Shown: positions 17,223-26,409, counted from the first letter of the stretch. The stretch is DNA of 64,000 nt from Halonotius pteroides (GCF_003605635.1 NZ_QMDW01000007.1:62001-126000), one strand, 5' to 3'. Notes: generated by a model from the sequence alone, not told the origin. Program-made: numbers and translations.

Positions 17223-18110
17223 CTACTCGATCTGCTTGTCAACAAGCTGCCTGATCTCGGTGATATCCTGTTGATGTGTTTCTGCGACCGCCTCGGTGTT
17301 TTCGATCGCACTGACAGCATCGTCAAGCCCGTCGACGGTCTCGTCGATCAGCGAGGCGACTTCCTGGGTGCTTTCGGCCTGTTCGTCGGTCGCATCTGAG
17401 ACCTGCAGCAGGCTGGCCGAGACCTCGTCGATGCTCTCATTGATATCTGCGAGCCTGTCCGCCGCGGTCTCGATCTCGTCGATCCCGGTGTCGATGCGGT
17501 CGTTCATCGTCTCTAAGCTATCGACGGTTTCCTCGGTTGAGGCCTGAATCGCGTTGATCATCTCCTCGATGGTCTCGGCGTTCTCTTGGGACTCCCCGGC
17601 GAGGTTTTTCACCTCGTCGGCGACGACCGCGAACCCATCGCCGGCCTCGCCGGCGCGGGCGGCCTCAATTGAGGCGTTGAGCGCTAATAGATTTGTCTGG
17701 TCGGCGATTCCGTTGATTACCTCGACGATCGCGTCGATCTCGTGGGCTTTCTCTTGGAGGTCTTTGATCTCAGAGGACACCGTTTCGGAGGCATCGGTCA
17801 CGTCGTGCATCGCCGCAACAGCGTCATGCGTTGATTCCTCGCCTTGGGTGGCGAGGGCCGCTGCCTCGTCGGCCTGCTCGTCAACGTCGCTGACGGTCGC
17901 GGCGATCTCCTCGATGGTCGCGGTGAGATTTGAGACCTCATCGTTGATCTCGTTGAGCGTCGGTGCGTACCCCTGGATAACCTCGTTGTTAGCGGTCACC
18001 ATCTCACCGAGCTGTTGACCGCTCTGCTCAAGTTCCGCGATCAGATTCTGCAGCTGCCTAAATGACGCTTTGTCGACTTCGACCGTTTCGCTGTCAGAAG
18101 ATCGTGACAT
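17223..18110 (-). CDS. Soluble methyl-accepting chemotaxis transducer
   Basis: A cytoplasmic transducer of about 295 residues with no membrane segment, HAMP or recognisable sensor domain. Almost the whole length is the coiled-coil signalling module. The hairpin tip, [20 protein letters not shown], is the most conserved part of the MCP family and contacts CheA/CheW. Flanking helices are Glu/Gln/Ala-rich, with potential methylation pairs. The start MSRSSDSE at 18110 is preferred over an upstream ATG ten codons earlier. Its position beside the nitrate genes suggests, but does not show, a nitrogen-related input through an unknown partner. Confidence 0.85.
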   Translation of the reverse strand: MSRSSDSETVEVDKASFRQLQNLIAELEQSGQQLGEMVTANNEVIQGYAPTLNEINDEVSNLTATIEEIAATVSDVDEQADEAAALATQGEESTHDAVAAMHDVTDASETVSSEIKDLQEKAHEIDAIVEVINGIADQTNLLALNASIEAARAGEAGDGFAVVADEVKNLAGESQENAETIEEMINAIQASTEETVDSLETMNDRIDTGIDEIETAADRLADINESIDEVSASLLQVSDATDEQAESTQEVASLIDETVDGLDDAVSAIENTEAVAETHQQDITEIRQLVDKQIE

Positions 18111-18415
18111 TACCAGCCTAACGCCGGATGGGATATTCAAACTTGTGACAGGGTGTACGGTGTCGAATTCGCCCCGGAGCTGCTGGGAGCAACCCTTCAG
18201 CTCGGCGTGAGCACTCCCTATGATGATGGTCAGTTGTCATCCTGCAGTGATGCTTCATAGCTGCGTTGCCGGCCACCGCCTCGGAGTGATCTTTCGGACT
18301 GAACACGTGTCGGCTCGGGTGACCGTCGACACGGCAGCCCAGCGCGTGAGCTTCTGTCGCATTCCCCGATCGGATCGGGAACGGCTATGCGGATGTGGAG
18401 ATTAATACCAGTAAA

Positions 18416-18424
18416 CTTAATAAT
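18416..18424 (+). promoter_or_regulatory. TATA box of the Lrp gene
   Basis: CTTAATAAT is centred 26 nt upstream of the ATG at 18446, which fits a leaderless transcript. Confidence 0.55.
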
Positions 18425-18445
18425 ACAAACTATCTCGTGGTGGGT

Positions 18446-18904
18446 ATGGCACATGAACATCTTGATGAGAAGCTGATTAATTCGCTGCTCGGTGACGGCC
18501 GCTCTAGCCTCCGGAGTCTCGCCGAGGAGCTCGACGTGTCGGTGACAACCGTCTCGAATCACCTGAAGGATCTCGAAGCTGACGGCGTCATCGAGGGCTA
18601 CTCCCCGATCGTCGACTACGAAAGCCTTGGCTACGATGTCACCGCGATCATGCATCTCAAGGTTGAGGGAAGTGCGATCCCGCAGATCACCGACAAACTT
18701 GAGTCCGAAAAGCAGATGATCTCGGTGTATGAGACAACAGGTGACTACGACATCATCGCGATCGGAAAGTTCGACGACACCGACGATATGAACGATCAGA
18801 TCAAGTCACTCTTGGAGGATGTTGATATCCGCGAGTCCAACACCAGCGTCGTGCTCAACGCCGTCAAGGACAACGAGCAGTTCGAACTCGATATCCCCGA
18901 ATAG
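18446..18904 (+). CDS. Lrp/AsnC-family transcription regulator
   Basis: A 152-residue protein with an N-terminal winged helix-turn-helix (residues 5-52, [20 protein letters not shown]) and a C-terminal RAM/AsnC ligand-binding domain (residues 65-140, with [11 protein letters not shown]). The family controls amino-acid and nitrogen metabolism. The neighbouring nitrate genes make a nitrogen role plausible but unproven. The ATG at 18446 gives the canonical length; an earlier in-frame ATG is upstream of the TATA box and cannot be used. Confidence 0.9.
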   Translation: MAHEHLDEKLINSLLGDGRSSLRSLAEELDVSVTTVSNHLKDLEADGVIEGYSPIVDYESLGYDVTAIMHLKVEGSAIPQITDKLESEKQMISVYETTGDYDIIAIGKFDDTDDMNDQIKSLLEDVDIRESNTSVVLNAVKDNEQFELDIPE

Positions 18905-18952
18905 CGACGGCACGGGCGTTGCTCCCACACCGCCACCGACTTCTGCTATCAC

Positions 18953-19126
18953 CTACAGCCGAAAGGTATCCCCACGCCGTCCGTCTGCCGTTCGCTTTTG
19001 TGCACAGTCGGCACACAGCTCCAACTCGCCGTCGTAGTGGAGTCGACAGACAGTCGCCCCACAGCGGCGACAACTGAACGCCCCGGGGCGTTGGTTACAG
19101 TGTTCACAGAGACCAGCAACAGCCAT
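18953..19126 (-). CDS. 57-residue zinc-finger protein (HIT-like)
   Basis: A short gene with ATG at 19126 and TAG at 18955-18953. It carries eight potential zinc ligands in the order C-x2-C (CEHC), C-x2-C (CRRC), C-x2-H (CRLH) and C-x2-C (CADC). This cross-brace pattern resembles HIT-type or B-box fingers. It ends in a basic segment. Possible roles are RNA or protein binding; nothing in the context fixes one. Confidence 0.7.
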   Translation of the reverse strand: MAVAGLCEHCNQRPGAFSCRRCGATVCRLHYDGELELCADCAQKRTADGRRGDTFRL

Positions 19127-19151
19127 ACTTAATTGTGGTGCGAGAGCGGTA

Positions 19152-19793
19152 TCAACCTTTGCCGCTGTCGTTGGCCACCGTCATATCGGTCTCGGCCGCA
19201 GTGAGTTCGTATTCGACCTCGACACGCTCGGTAACGCTGATCGGGGCGGGATGGACGGACGGATCTGACTCCCACGCGTCATCGACGGGCTCGTTGCCGG
19301 GGCGGGCCGGTTGGGTCGTGATCGACCGGGCCGCCCCGACCGCGAGCCCGTCGGCGGCCGCCAGTCGATCGGCCTTTCGGCGGGCTCGATCGACGGCAGC
19401 TGTCATGGCTTCCGCTTGGAGGTCTGCCCGCGCTGTGTCCGTGAGCGCGAACTGCACGTGATCGACGCCGCCACCACCGTCGGTCGCTTCGACGACGACG
19501 GTGGCGACCGCGTCCGGCTCACACCGGACGTGAAACTCCTCGACCGCCCGGAAGGCGGCGTCAGTTTCCGGCTCGAAGGTAACCGCGCTGTTGGTCACCC
19601 GGTGGTCAACTGTCTCGATCCCCACCTCAACGGTCGCCTCGATCGCCGTTCGCACCGTTGCCGCGCGGTTGCGAGCCCGTTTGCGGGCGCGGGCTGCCGA
19701 GGCAGCCTCTCCGAGGGCGGTGACTGCGACTGTCGCGCTATCCGGAGCAGCTGCTCGTGTTGCTGACGCTGTTGCCGTTACGGTTCCTGTCAC
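19152..19793 (-). CDS. SIMPL domain protein (DUF541)
   Basis: A 213-residue protein starting with the typical TGTVTATASATRAAAPDSAT strand pattern, followed by two copies of an alpha/beta repeat with long Ala/Arg helices (residues 27-52 and 128-150). The SIMPL family is usually periplasmic or surface-associated with poorly defined function; no convincing signal peptide is visible here. It lies 25 bp downstream of the next gene boundary and is probably monocistronic. Confidence 0.75.
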   Translation of the reverse strand: MTGTVTATASATRAAAPDSATVAVTALGEAASAARARKRARNRAATVRTAIEATVEVGIETVDHRVTNSAVTFEPETDAAFRAVEEFHVRCEPDAVATVVVEATDGGGGVDHVQFALTDTARADLQAEAMTAAVDRARRKADRLAAADGLAVGAARSITTQPARPGNEPVDDAWESDPSVHPAPISVTERVEVEYELTAAETDMTVANDSGKG

Positions 19794-19844
19794 ACCCCAG
19801 CGGTCGGTCGAGCGGGTAATGAATCCGGCGGCGGCTCGATCCGC

Positions 19845-20963
19845 TCAGTCAGCCGGCTCCTCGGTAAACTCATTCTCCCACCGAAAGATACCGTTTCGCT
19901 GGATGACCTCGCCGTCAACCGTGAGGCGGCTGTCAGCCCGCATGTCGGCCAGCAAGTCGACATGAATCGCCGACCCGTTGCCGGCCTCGCCGCCCGGTAG
20001 GCAGGCGTCGTACGCCCGGCCGATCGCAAGGTGAACCGTCTCGGCCATCTTCTCATCGAAGAGAATCCGATCGGTAATCCGGTCGATGCCATGGTTCATC
20101 CCGATCCCAAGCTCGCCAAGCCGGCTGGCCCCGTCGTCGGTTTCCAGTAGCTCCCCCAGCGTTGCCTCACCCTGATCGGCCGCGTAGTCAACAACCTCGT
20201 TGTTCTCAATGGTGAGCGTTACACCTTCCAGCCGCGTTCCGTCGACGGTTCTCGGCAGGTCGAAGCTGACTGTCCCGTTGGCGTCAGCCGGCGCGGTAAA
20301 CACCTCGCCGGAGGGGAGGTTATGAGAGTCGTCGGCGACCGAGGCTGTGCTGTTGACGGCGGTTCGACCCGTGATCGACAGCCGGAGATCGGTTGTTGGG
20401 GTCTCGATGTGGACAGTCGATCCCGTATCAAGGATGCGTTTGAGTTGGGCCATCTCCTCGGCCAGCGATTCCCAGTCGCGGAGCACCGCATCGTAGACAA
20501 ACTCCTGGTAGGCTTCAAACGACATCCCGGCCTGTTGGGCGAGCGACCGTGTTGGGTGAACGGTTGAGACCCAGTCGGTCGCCAGCCGGGCTTCTCGCAC
20601 CTCCGCTTGCCCACGCCGGGCGGCCTGTCGGGTTTCGGGTGGTACATCCGCGGTGGCGGCAGTGTTTCGCCCGCCACCAAGTCCCAAATAAACATCGGCC
20701 GCCTCCAGCATCGCCAGCTCGTGGGCCGGTGGGTCGGCAAAGTCGGTGTCGCTGGCGGCCCGGCCCTGCAGATACGCCCGCGAGAGCTCCGCTGCGTTGT
20801 TGACTGCAAGGAGCTCCCCGCCGCGCTCGCCGACGGCTTCGGCGACGGCGACCCCAAGCTCGTGGGCTCCCTCTGCGACGCTGACGACGACGTTATCCCC
20901 GGGATCGATCCGGGCACTCCAGTCGACCAACACGGCGGCGTGTTCGTGGATTCGTTCGTCCAT
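19845..20963 (-). CDS. M29 family aminopeptidase
   Basis: Metallo-aminopeptidase of 372 residues, like the thermophilic aminopeptidases T, S and II. Co-catalytic metal ligands are expected in the segments NLPSGEVFTAP (Glu), LGELGIGMN (Glu), MAETVHLAIG (His) and IHVDLLADM (His/Asp); all four are present. It acts in cytoplasmic peptide turnover. It lies downstream of the XPB-like helicase on the same strand (90-bp gap). Confidence 0.88.
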   Translation of the reverse strand: MDERIHEHAAVLVDWSARIDPGDNVVVSVAEGAHELGVAVAEAVGERGGELLAVNNAAELSRAYLQGRAASDTDFADPPAHELAMLEAADVYLGLGGGRNTAATADVPPETRQAARRGQAEVREARLATDWVSTVHPTRSLAQQAGMSFEAYQEFVYDAVLRDWESLAEEMAQLKRILDTGSTVHIETPTTDLRLSITGRTAVNSTASVADDSHNLPSGEVFTAPADANGTVSFDLPRTVDGTRLEGVTLTIENNEVVDYAADQGEATLGELLETDDGASRLGELGIGMNHGIDRITDRILFDEKMAETVHLAIGRAYDACLPGGEAGNGSAIHVDLLADMRADSRLTVDGEVIQRNGIFRWENEFTEEPAD

Positions 20964-21053
20964 ACGGATTCAGGGGTCGCCAGCGATAAAACACTCACCG
21001 CCGACGCAGCGACAGTCCTGTCACGCCGTCATCGGCGATGTTACCCGACGACG

Positions 21054-22406
21054 TTACCGCCGACGCTGGGCGACCCGTTCCTCGGCGGTTTCGCTGCTGA
21101 CGACCTCATAGAGAATCGCTCTGCCCCCGTCGGCTTTGGGTCGGAGAATACGGCCGAGTCGCTGGGTGAACTCGCGTTCACTCCCGCTGCCCGAGAGGAC
21201 GACGCCGACGTTGGCGTCGGGCACGTCGACGCCTTCGTCAAGCACGTTGGCGGTGATGATCCGGCTGTACTCGCCGTCGCGAAACCGCTGGAGAATCTCG
21301 CGTCGTTCGCCCGCGCCGGTTTCGTTTGTGATCGCCGGAATGAGAAATCGCTCAGAGAGGTCGTACACTAACTCGGTGTGGGCGGTGAAGACGATGAGTC
21401 GATCCTCGCGGTGACCGTCGAGAATCCGCCCCAGTTGGTGGCGTTTATTATCAGCGTTCATCATGATCTCGCGGGCGCGCTGTTTGGCGAGCAACGCTTC
21501 GCGGGCTTGGGGATCGTTGCCGGAGCGTTTGACCAACTGGCGGTAGTCGCTGCCGCTGGTGAAATCGATGTTTGAGCTCCGGACGTAGTCGACGAAGGTG
21601 CCCTGTGCGTCGTCGTACTCGGCGCGCTCCTCAGGCGTGAGTTCAACTTCGATCCGCCGGATCTCGTAGGGCGCGAGATGATCACCAGCCAGTTCGTCGG
21701 TGTCGATGGTGTAGACACGAGACCCGATGAGACCGGCCACCGTCTCGTGGGCTCCGTCCGGCCGCTCGAACGTCGCCGTCAGCCCGAGCCGATCCGGCGC
21801 GGCCAGCAGGCGGGCAATATCCTGATAGCCTTCCGCGCCGAGGTGGTGAACCTCATCGAAGACGACGAGCCCGAACCGGTCGCCGAGTTCGTCCGCCCGG
21901 AGGTACGCCGAATCGTAGGTCGCCACTGTCACCGCTTCGACGCGCTGTTCGCCGCCGCCGAGCCGGCCGATGGGGGCCTCAAACTCGGTTTCGAGTTCGC
22001 ACTGCCACTGCTCTAAGAGATCGATAGTCGGCACGACGATTAGGGTCGGCTCGTCGCAGGCGGCCATCGCCGCAAGCGCGATGACCGTTTTCCCCGCGCC
22101 GGTCGGCAGTTCGAGTACGCCGCGGCGGTTGTTGTCGAGCCATGCGTTGAGGGCGTCCTGTTGGTACTCACGGAGTTCGTAACTCGTCGTCAGCGAGACG
22201 GGATCAGTACCGAGCACGGTGTCGACAACGTCGGCGTCAACGTGGTGGAGCACATCCCGAATCGCCGCATAGTGGTGGGCCGGCGCGCGCGCCGTTCCGC
22301 TCCGCGGGTCGCCCTTGACGCCCGGCAGGCTACCGAGGGCGGGATCGCTCTCGCGGTCGCTTTCAACCCGGAGCGTCCCATCCTCGAAGCCGAGGGTAAT
22401 CGTCAC
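21054..22406 (-). CDS. XPB/Rad25-like DNA helicase
   Basis: Superfamily 2 helicase of 450 residues. An N-terminal damage-recognition-like domain of about 75 residues precedes Q-motif/Walker A LPTGAGKT (near 99), DEVHH (near 186), SAT-type motif LTATF (near 211), and the C-terminal RecA domain with NVLDEGVDVPD and QRLGRILRP. The family acts in nucleotide-excision repair or transcription. The acidic-patch length and domain order match archaeal XPB. It is monocistronic, or followed by the M29 peptidase. Confidence 0.88.
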   Translation of the reverse strand: MTITLGFEDGTLRVESDRESDPALGSLPGVKGDPRSGTARAPAHHYAAIRDVLHHVDADVVDTVLGTDPVSLTTSYELREYQQDALNAWLDNNRRGVLELPTGAGKTVIALAAMAACDEPTLIVVPTIDLLEQWQCELETEFEAPIGRLGGGEQRVEAVTVATYDSAYLRADELGDRFGLVVFDEVHHLGAEGYQDIARLLAAPDRLGLTATFERPDGAHETVAGLIGSRVYTIDTDELAGDHLAPYEIRRIEVELTPEERAEYDDAQGTFVDYVRSSNIDFTSGSDYRQLVKRSGNDPQAREALLAKQRAREIMMNADNKRHQLGRILDGHREDRLIVFTAHTELVYDLSERFLIPAITNETGAGERREILQRFRDGEYSRIITANVLDEGVDVPDANVGVVLSGSGSEREFTQRLGRILRPKADGGRAILYEVVSSETAEERVAQRRR

Positions 22407-22457
22407 GGTCAGGGGTGTGGCGGCAGAAAGTAAAATCGCTCCGGCTTCGTTACCCCG

Positions 22458-23618
22458 TTAGGCCTCAAGCTCCTCGCCGACCAACTCGGTTGCTTTCTGC
22501 ACCTCTCGAATCGAACTGAGATAGCCTGCGCCGACGCTGGCTTTCAGTGCCTTGGCTGCACCCCCGCTAACAACTTCTGGGCCGACCTGTGCGACCGCGC
22601 CGTCACCCACAGAGACAATCCAGCCGGGGACGTTGAATCGGAACGGTGTGAGCTCTGGCTCGAAGCCCCCGCGGCCGGCCAACTCCCACTCCACCAACCT
22701 GGTGATGTTTTCGGCGGCCGGATCGGCGGCGCGGATCGCCGCGGACGCGCTGGCGGGAACGGCCTCGCCGTCGGCGTCGACGATGCGAGCGGTGTCGCCG
22801 ACCGCAAACGTCGAGTTCGTCAGCCGCAGATCGCGGCGGACAACCGGCCGGTCGCCGGCCATCGACTCAGGGCCGGCGATGCCGCCCGTCCAGACGAACA
22901 GGTCAGCGTCGAGCGTATCTGTCTCACCGGTGGCTTGATGCTGCGTGGCGACCGCCGATTCCGTTGCTTCGGTGACGGCCGTTTCAACCTGGATTTCGAT
23001 TCCGCGCTCGGTCAGCTCATCGGCGACGGCGTCTTGGAAGGCCTCGGGGAACACGGGCGCGACAGTATCGAGCTGTTCGAGCAGCGTAATGTCGATACGG
23101 TCGCTGGCTCCCTTCTCGTCAGCGAGCGCGGCGAGTTCCCCGGCGACCTGAACACCGGAGAGGCCCGCGCCGCCAACAACGATTGACGCCGGTGTGTCAC
23201 CACCGAGTAAGTCGAGTGCCCGCCCACGGATTGCCTCGGCGTCGCCGACAGCTTTCAGCGTCTGGCCGTGCGCTTCGACGCCTGGCAGATCGTAGAAGGC
23301 GGTTTCCGCACCGAGACAGAGCGCGCCATAATCGTAGGAGAGGGTTTCTCCAGAGTCGAAAACGACCTCATTGGCGTCGGGATCGACGTTCTCGACGCGG
23401 GCAGTGACGACCGCCGCGCGGTCAAACAGCGACGCCAGCGGAACCTCGATAGCGTCGGTGATCGAGGGGCGTCTGATCACGCGGTGAACCTCGTGTTGGA
23501 CGAGGTGGGTATCGGATTCGTCGACGATGGTGAGATCGGCTTCCGGTGGGAGGGTTTCTTCGAGTTTGCGGGTGAGGGTGACGCCTGCGTAGCCGGCACC
23601 GAGAACAACGACGTGCAT
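22458..23618 (-). CDS. Type II NADH dehydrogenase-like FAD oxidoreductase
   Basis: A 386-residue pyridine nucleotide-disulfide oxidoreductase family flavoprotein. The N-terminal FAD-binding Rossmann motif is VVLGAGYAGVTLTRKLE (G-x-G-x-x-G). A second Rossmann motif, VVGGAGLSGVQVAGEL, near residue 146 binds NAD(P)H. The FAD-ribityl motif FAVGDTA lies near residue 277. No disulfide cysteine pair is present, so NDH-2 (quinone reductase at the membrane) or a sulfide:quinone-like enzyme is more likely than a disulfide reductase. The MITE-like palindrome lies just upstream. Confidence 0.85.
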   Translation of the reverse strand: MHVVVLGAGYAGVTLTRKLEETLPPEADLTIVDESDTHLVQHEVHRVIRRPSITDAIEVPLASLFDRAAVVTARVENVDPDANEVVFDSGETLSYDYGALCLGAETAFYDLPGVEAHGQTLKAVGDAEAIRGRALDLLGGDTPASIVVGGAGLSGVQVAGELAALADEKGASDRIDITLLEQLDTVAPVFPEAFQDAVADELTERGIEIQVETAVTEATESAVATQHQATGETDTLDADLFVWTGGIAGPESMAGDRPVVRRDLRLTNSTFAVGDTARIVDADGEAVPASASAAIRAADPAAENITRLVEWELAGRGGFEPELTPFRFNVPGWIVSVGDGAVAQVGPEVVSGGAAKALKASVGAGYLSSIREVQKATELVGEELEA

Positions 23619-23700
23619 ACCTGTGGTTGGGGAGCCAGCCGAATGAACATAACGTTAGATGTGGCGGGACATGTAGTGGTTGACAACGGGAACCGATAGA

Positions 23701-23925
23701 AAGCCCTCGACGCGCTGGGCTCCCGGGACTCGCTGCGCGTGGTTCGATAGAGCAAGCTCTCTCGTCATCACGAAAATCTTCGATTTTCGAACGACTTCGT
23801 CGCTCATTGCGTTTGCTCCTGCAATGCTTACGTCGTCACCAGAAATCGGAGATTTCTGGTTGGCTCACGAGAGCTTGCTCTCGTGAACGTCCGGGTTCGC
23901 CCAGCGCGTCTCGCCTCTTGATTCC
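23701..23925. repeat. Nested palindromic element (MITE-like or structured RNA)
   Basis: Outer inverted repeats GACGCGCTGGGC (23709-23720) and GCCCAGCGCGTC (23899-23910) bound a set of internal hairpins. These are AGAGC-AA-GCTCT (23749-23760), CGAAAATC-TTC-GATTTTCG (23771-23789), a 10-bp stem ACCAGAAATC-GGA-GATTTCTGGT (23838-23860) and a 10-bp stem TCACGAGAGC-TT-GCTCTCGTGA (23865-23886). The second and fourth outer regions also pair beyond the repeats (CC-x-GGAC ... AGAGCAAGCTCTC). There is no coding frame that looks real. Element identity is inferred. Confidence 0.6.
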
Positions 23926-23956
23926 GTCAGGAATTCGGTTGGCAGGCAGGCTGTCG

Positions 23957-24304
23957 TCAGTCGTCGGCCGGCTGCTCTGGGGGGACACCGACTTGATCGG
24001 CCTCGGGGCCGAAGACGGATTCGAGCAACCCAGGCACGTCCTCTGGCTGCACGTCGGAGTACCACTCGTCGCGGGGCTGGATCGCAATCGCCGCCCCGCC
24101 CTCGCTACACAGCCCGAGACAGCCGGTTTCGGCGACCGACACCGACGACCAGAACGCGTCGCGCTCGCGGAGCCACTCTTTGACTGCGGTCAGCGTCTCG
24201 TCACCGTTGGCGTCGGCACAGCAGTCGTACTCCTCGCGGTTGTTCGTACAGACGAAAACATGCGAATCGAGTCGCTCGCGGTGTTCGGCGGTTCGATCTT
24301 TCAT
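23957..24304 (-). CDS. (2Fe-2S) thioredoxin-like ferredoxin
   Basis: A 115-residue protein with the four-plus-one cysteine pattern of thioredoxin-fold [2Fe-2S] ferredoxins: C19 (VFVCTNNRE), C28-C29 (CCADANGD), C62 and C66 (GCLGLC). An acidic tail follows. Its ATG overlaps the cbtA stop (ATGA), so it is translationally coupled to the cobalt transporter. Such ferredoxins often accompany cobalamin genes, where they may donate electrons for cobalt reduction; that role is inferred. Confidence 0.85.
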   Translation of the reverse strand: MKDRTAEHRERLDSHVFVCTNNREEYDCCADANGDETLTAVKEWLRERDAFWSSVSVAETGCLGLCSEGGAAIAIQPRDEWYSDVQPEDVPGLLESVFGPEADQVGVPPEQPADD

Positions 24305-25023
24305 GTCGCTGGCTGTGGGTCAGTGGCCGTCGATTCATGTCGCGTGCGTCGCTGAAGCCAGCCGAATGTCGTGGCGATACACAGCCAGATCGAGCCCTGA
24401 CTCAACACGACCATCGCTTGATAGGCGGTGAGAAGCTCTGTCGACAGCTCAGGATGACGAACAATCGTTGGTGTCACCGCCGGGAGAAGTACCGCTGCGG
24501 CCAGTATTGGCCCGATGCCACCGGCGACGGCCAGCCAGCGGTGTCGGCCAACAAGTCGGTTGTACGCAGCCACACCGCTTGCAGCGACTGCTGCGCCGAG
24601 AACTACAAGGCCACCGTACAGGAGGAATTGCGTGGTCACTGTCAGCAGTTGCTCGGCACCGGGTGCAGACGGCGGTAACACCAGCCATGGCACGGCCGAA
24701 ACGGTCAGAAACCCGCTGCCGGCGAGGCTGAGCCGGCGTCCGGTTGAGCGGCCCGGCAGTGCCGGTTCAAACAGGTAGAGACCGATACCGAAACAGCCGC
24801 CGAGGAACACAGCCCACAACAGCCCACCCCCGATGCTGACAAGTGCGGTCGTCGATTCAGCCACGACCGATTCGGCCGCTGGGCCGTGGCTGTGGGCGTG
24901 CCCATGCTGTGCGTGTTCGAGATAGCCGACCAGTGGGTTGGCGACGGCTGCCATGAACAGTCCGTACGCGATGCCAGCGACGCCACCGGCCAGCAGCCCG
25001 CGCTTGAGATAGGCAAAGAGCAT
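24301..25023 (-). CDS. cbtA: Cobalt transporter subunit CbtA
   Basis: A 240-residue membrane protein with six to seven hydrophobic segments and an early His-rich loop HAQHGHAHSHG (residues 37-47), the expected metal-binding feature of CbtA. It partners with CbtB encoded 2 bp upstream. The pair is predicted to import cobalt for cobalamin synthesis. No cobalamin riboswitch is visible upstream of cbtB. Confidence 0.85.
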   Translation of the reverse strand: MLFAYLKRGLLAGGVAGIAYGLFMAAVANPLVGYLEHAQHGHAHSHGPAAESVVAESTTALVSIGGGLLWAVFLGGCFGIGLYLFEPALPGRSTGRRLSLAGSGFLTVSAVPWLVLPPSAPGAEQLLTVTTQFLLYGGLVVLGAAVAASGVAAYNRLVGRHRWLAVAGGIGPILAAAVLLPAVTPTIVRHPELSTELLTAYQAMVVLSQGSIWLCIATTFGWLQRRTRHESTATDPQPAT

Positions 25024-25025
25024 CG

Positions 25026-25214
25026 TTAGTGGCAGACGATCCCGGCGGCATGCCGGAAGTTGTGGAGCGACTCGTGGGCCAACGGCTCCTGTAACACCAC
25101 CAGCGTGAACGTGATTGCCGCGCCGAAGCCGAAGATCGCAAGCGCTGTCGTCGGCGCGATCTCGGCGCGGGTCGTTTCGATCCGGTCGGCGACCGTGTCG
25201 GATTGCGAGGTCAT
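25026..25214 (-). CDS. cbtB: Cobalt transporter subunit CbtB
   Basis: A 62-residue protein with one transmembrane helix (residues 24-42) and a C-terminal histidine cluster (AHESLHNFRHAAGIVCH) matching the CbtB family. It is the first gene of the cbtB-cbtA-ferredoxin operon. A TATA-like CTTTTACAA lies about 30 nt upstream. Confidence 0.85.
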   Translation of the reverse strand: MTSQSDTVADRIETTRAEIAPTTALAIFGFGAAITFTLVVLQEPLAHESLHNFRHAAGIVCH

Positions 25215-25291
25215 GAAAGTCTACTTTGTCTTTTGAAAATCAGATTGTAAAAGTTGCGGTTCGACCGACAGCGAACGGATGACAGAACGAC

Positions 25292-26278
25292 TCAGAACAG
25301 CGCGTCGCTCTCCGGCAGGACGTGAGCCGGCCCGCCGACCTCCCATACGTCGGTTTCGATGCCGATCTCGTCGATGCGGGATCGAACCGTATCGACGTGC
25401 TCCTCGGTCGTGTTGACGTAGACGCTTGCGCCTGTGTCAGTCGAGAAATACACCTCAACGCCCTCTTCGCGGAGTTCCCGCACCGCGTTGAAGACGGCAA
25501 TCGTTTCGGGCTGCCAGTAGACCCACCCTGAGGGGCCGGTCATCGTCGCCGCCGTCAGCGACAGCGAGTCGTGTTCGGCGAGTTCGAACACGCGCTCGAA
25601 GGAGGCCTTTCGCAGCGCGTCCCGCATCTCGACGATCTGATCCGGGATGTGGGCGACCCGCGCTTGGAACATGTGACTCTCGGCGGCCTCCTTGTGGGCC
25701 TCTTCGGTCTCCTTGTACGAGGGTACGTGGGCGGCAACGATCTTGAGATCGTCTTCGAGATCGGAGTCGAGCCGGTAGGAGCGGCAGTCCTCGTCGTTGA
25801 GCCCGGCGTAGAGATGCGAGAACGCGCCCGTCACGGCGCGGGCGGCCGACGACGAGCCGCGACGCGCGACCGTCGATATCTCCGGCAACGACATGTCGAG
25901 GCCTGCGGCTTCAACGAGTGCCATCGCGGCCGCCGCGAAGCCCGACGACGACGAACCGAAACCGATGTTTGAGGGGAAGGAGTTCTCACTCTCAAAGCGG
26001 ACAGCATGGTCGAAATCAGCCAGCTCGCGGACGTGCTCAACGACCATGTTGATCCGCTCGGCTGCCCGGCCCTCAACCGCCTCGCCGTCGATGCGGTAGG
26101 TGTCTTGTGCGCCGCCCTCCGCGTCAACGTCGGTGAGCCACCTGACGGTCGTCGTCGTGTTCGTTGGCGCGGTGCAGACGCTGATCGAATCGTGGTACGG
26201 CAGCCGAAGCTCCGGATCGCGCATCCCGTGATATTTGACGAGCCCTTGGATCGGGTGGGCTCGTGCGGTCGTCTTCAT
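25292..26278 (-). CDS. mvaD: Phosphomevalonate/diphosphomevalonate decarboxylase
   Basis: GHMP-family enzyme of 328 residues beginning MKTTARAHPIQGLVKYHGMRD. The phosphate-binding motif is SNIGFGSSSSGFAAAAMAL (near residue 97). This sequence type matches the Haloferax enzyme, shown to decarboxylate phosphomevalonate in the halophilic variant of the mevalonate pathway to isopentenyl phosphate. It supplies precursors for archaeal lipids and carotenoids. Two ATGs (26284, 26278) are two codons apart; I use the second because it gives the family N-terminus. Confidence 0.88.
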   Translation of the reverse strand: MKTTARAHPIQGLVKYHGMRDPELRLPYHDSISVCTAPTNTTTTVRWLTDVDAEGGAQDTYRIDGEAVEGRAAERINMVVEHVRELADFDHAVRFESENSFPSNIGFGSSSSGFAAAAMALVEAAGLDMSLPEISTVARRGSSSAARAVTGAFSHLYAGLNDEDCRSYRLDSDLEDDLKIVAAHVPSYKETEEAHKEAAESHMFQARVAHIPDQIVEMRDALRKASFERVFELAEHDSLSLTAATMTGPSGWVYWQPETIAVFNAVRELREEGVEVYFSTDTGASVYVNTTEEHVDTVRSRIDEIGIETDVWEVGGPAHVLPESDALF

Positions 26279-26409
26279 GCTCATAGATCGGTATGGCGGC
26301 CGGTTGCGGGTTAGGCGTTCCGGATCAGCGACCGCGGCCAAATCCGACCGGGAGCCAAGGACAAAACCGATAACAAGAGTTTTGGGCGGAGTCACCGAAC
26401 TCTCGGTAA

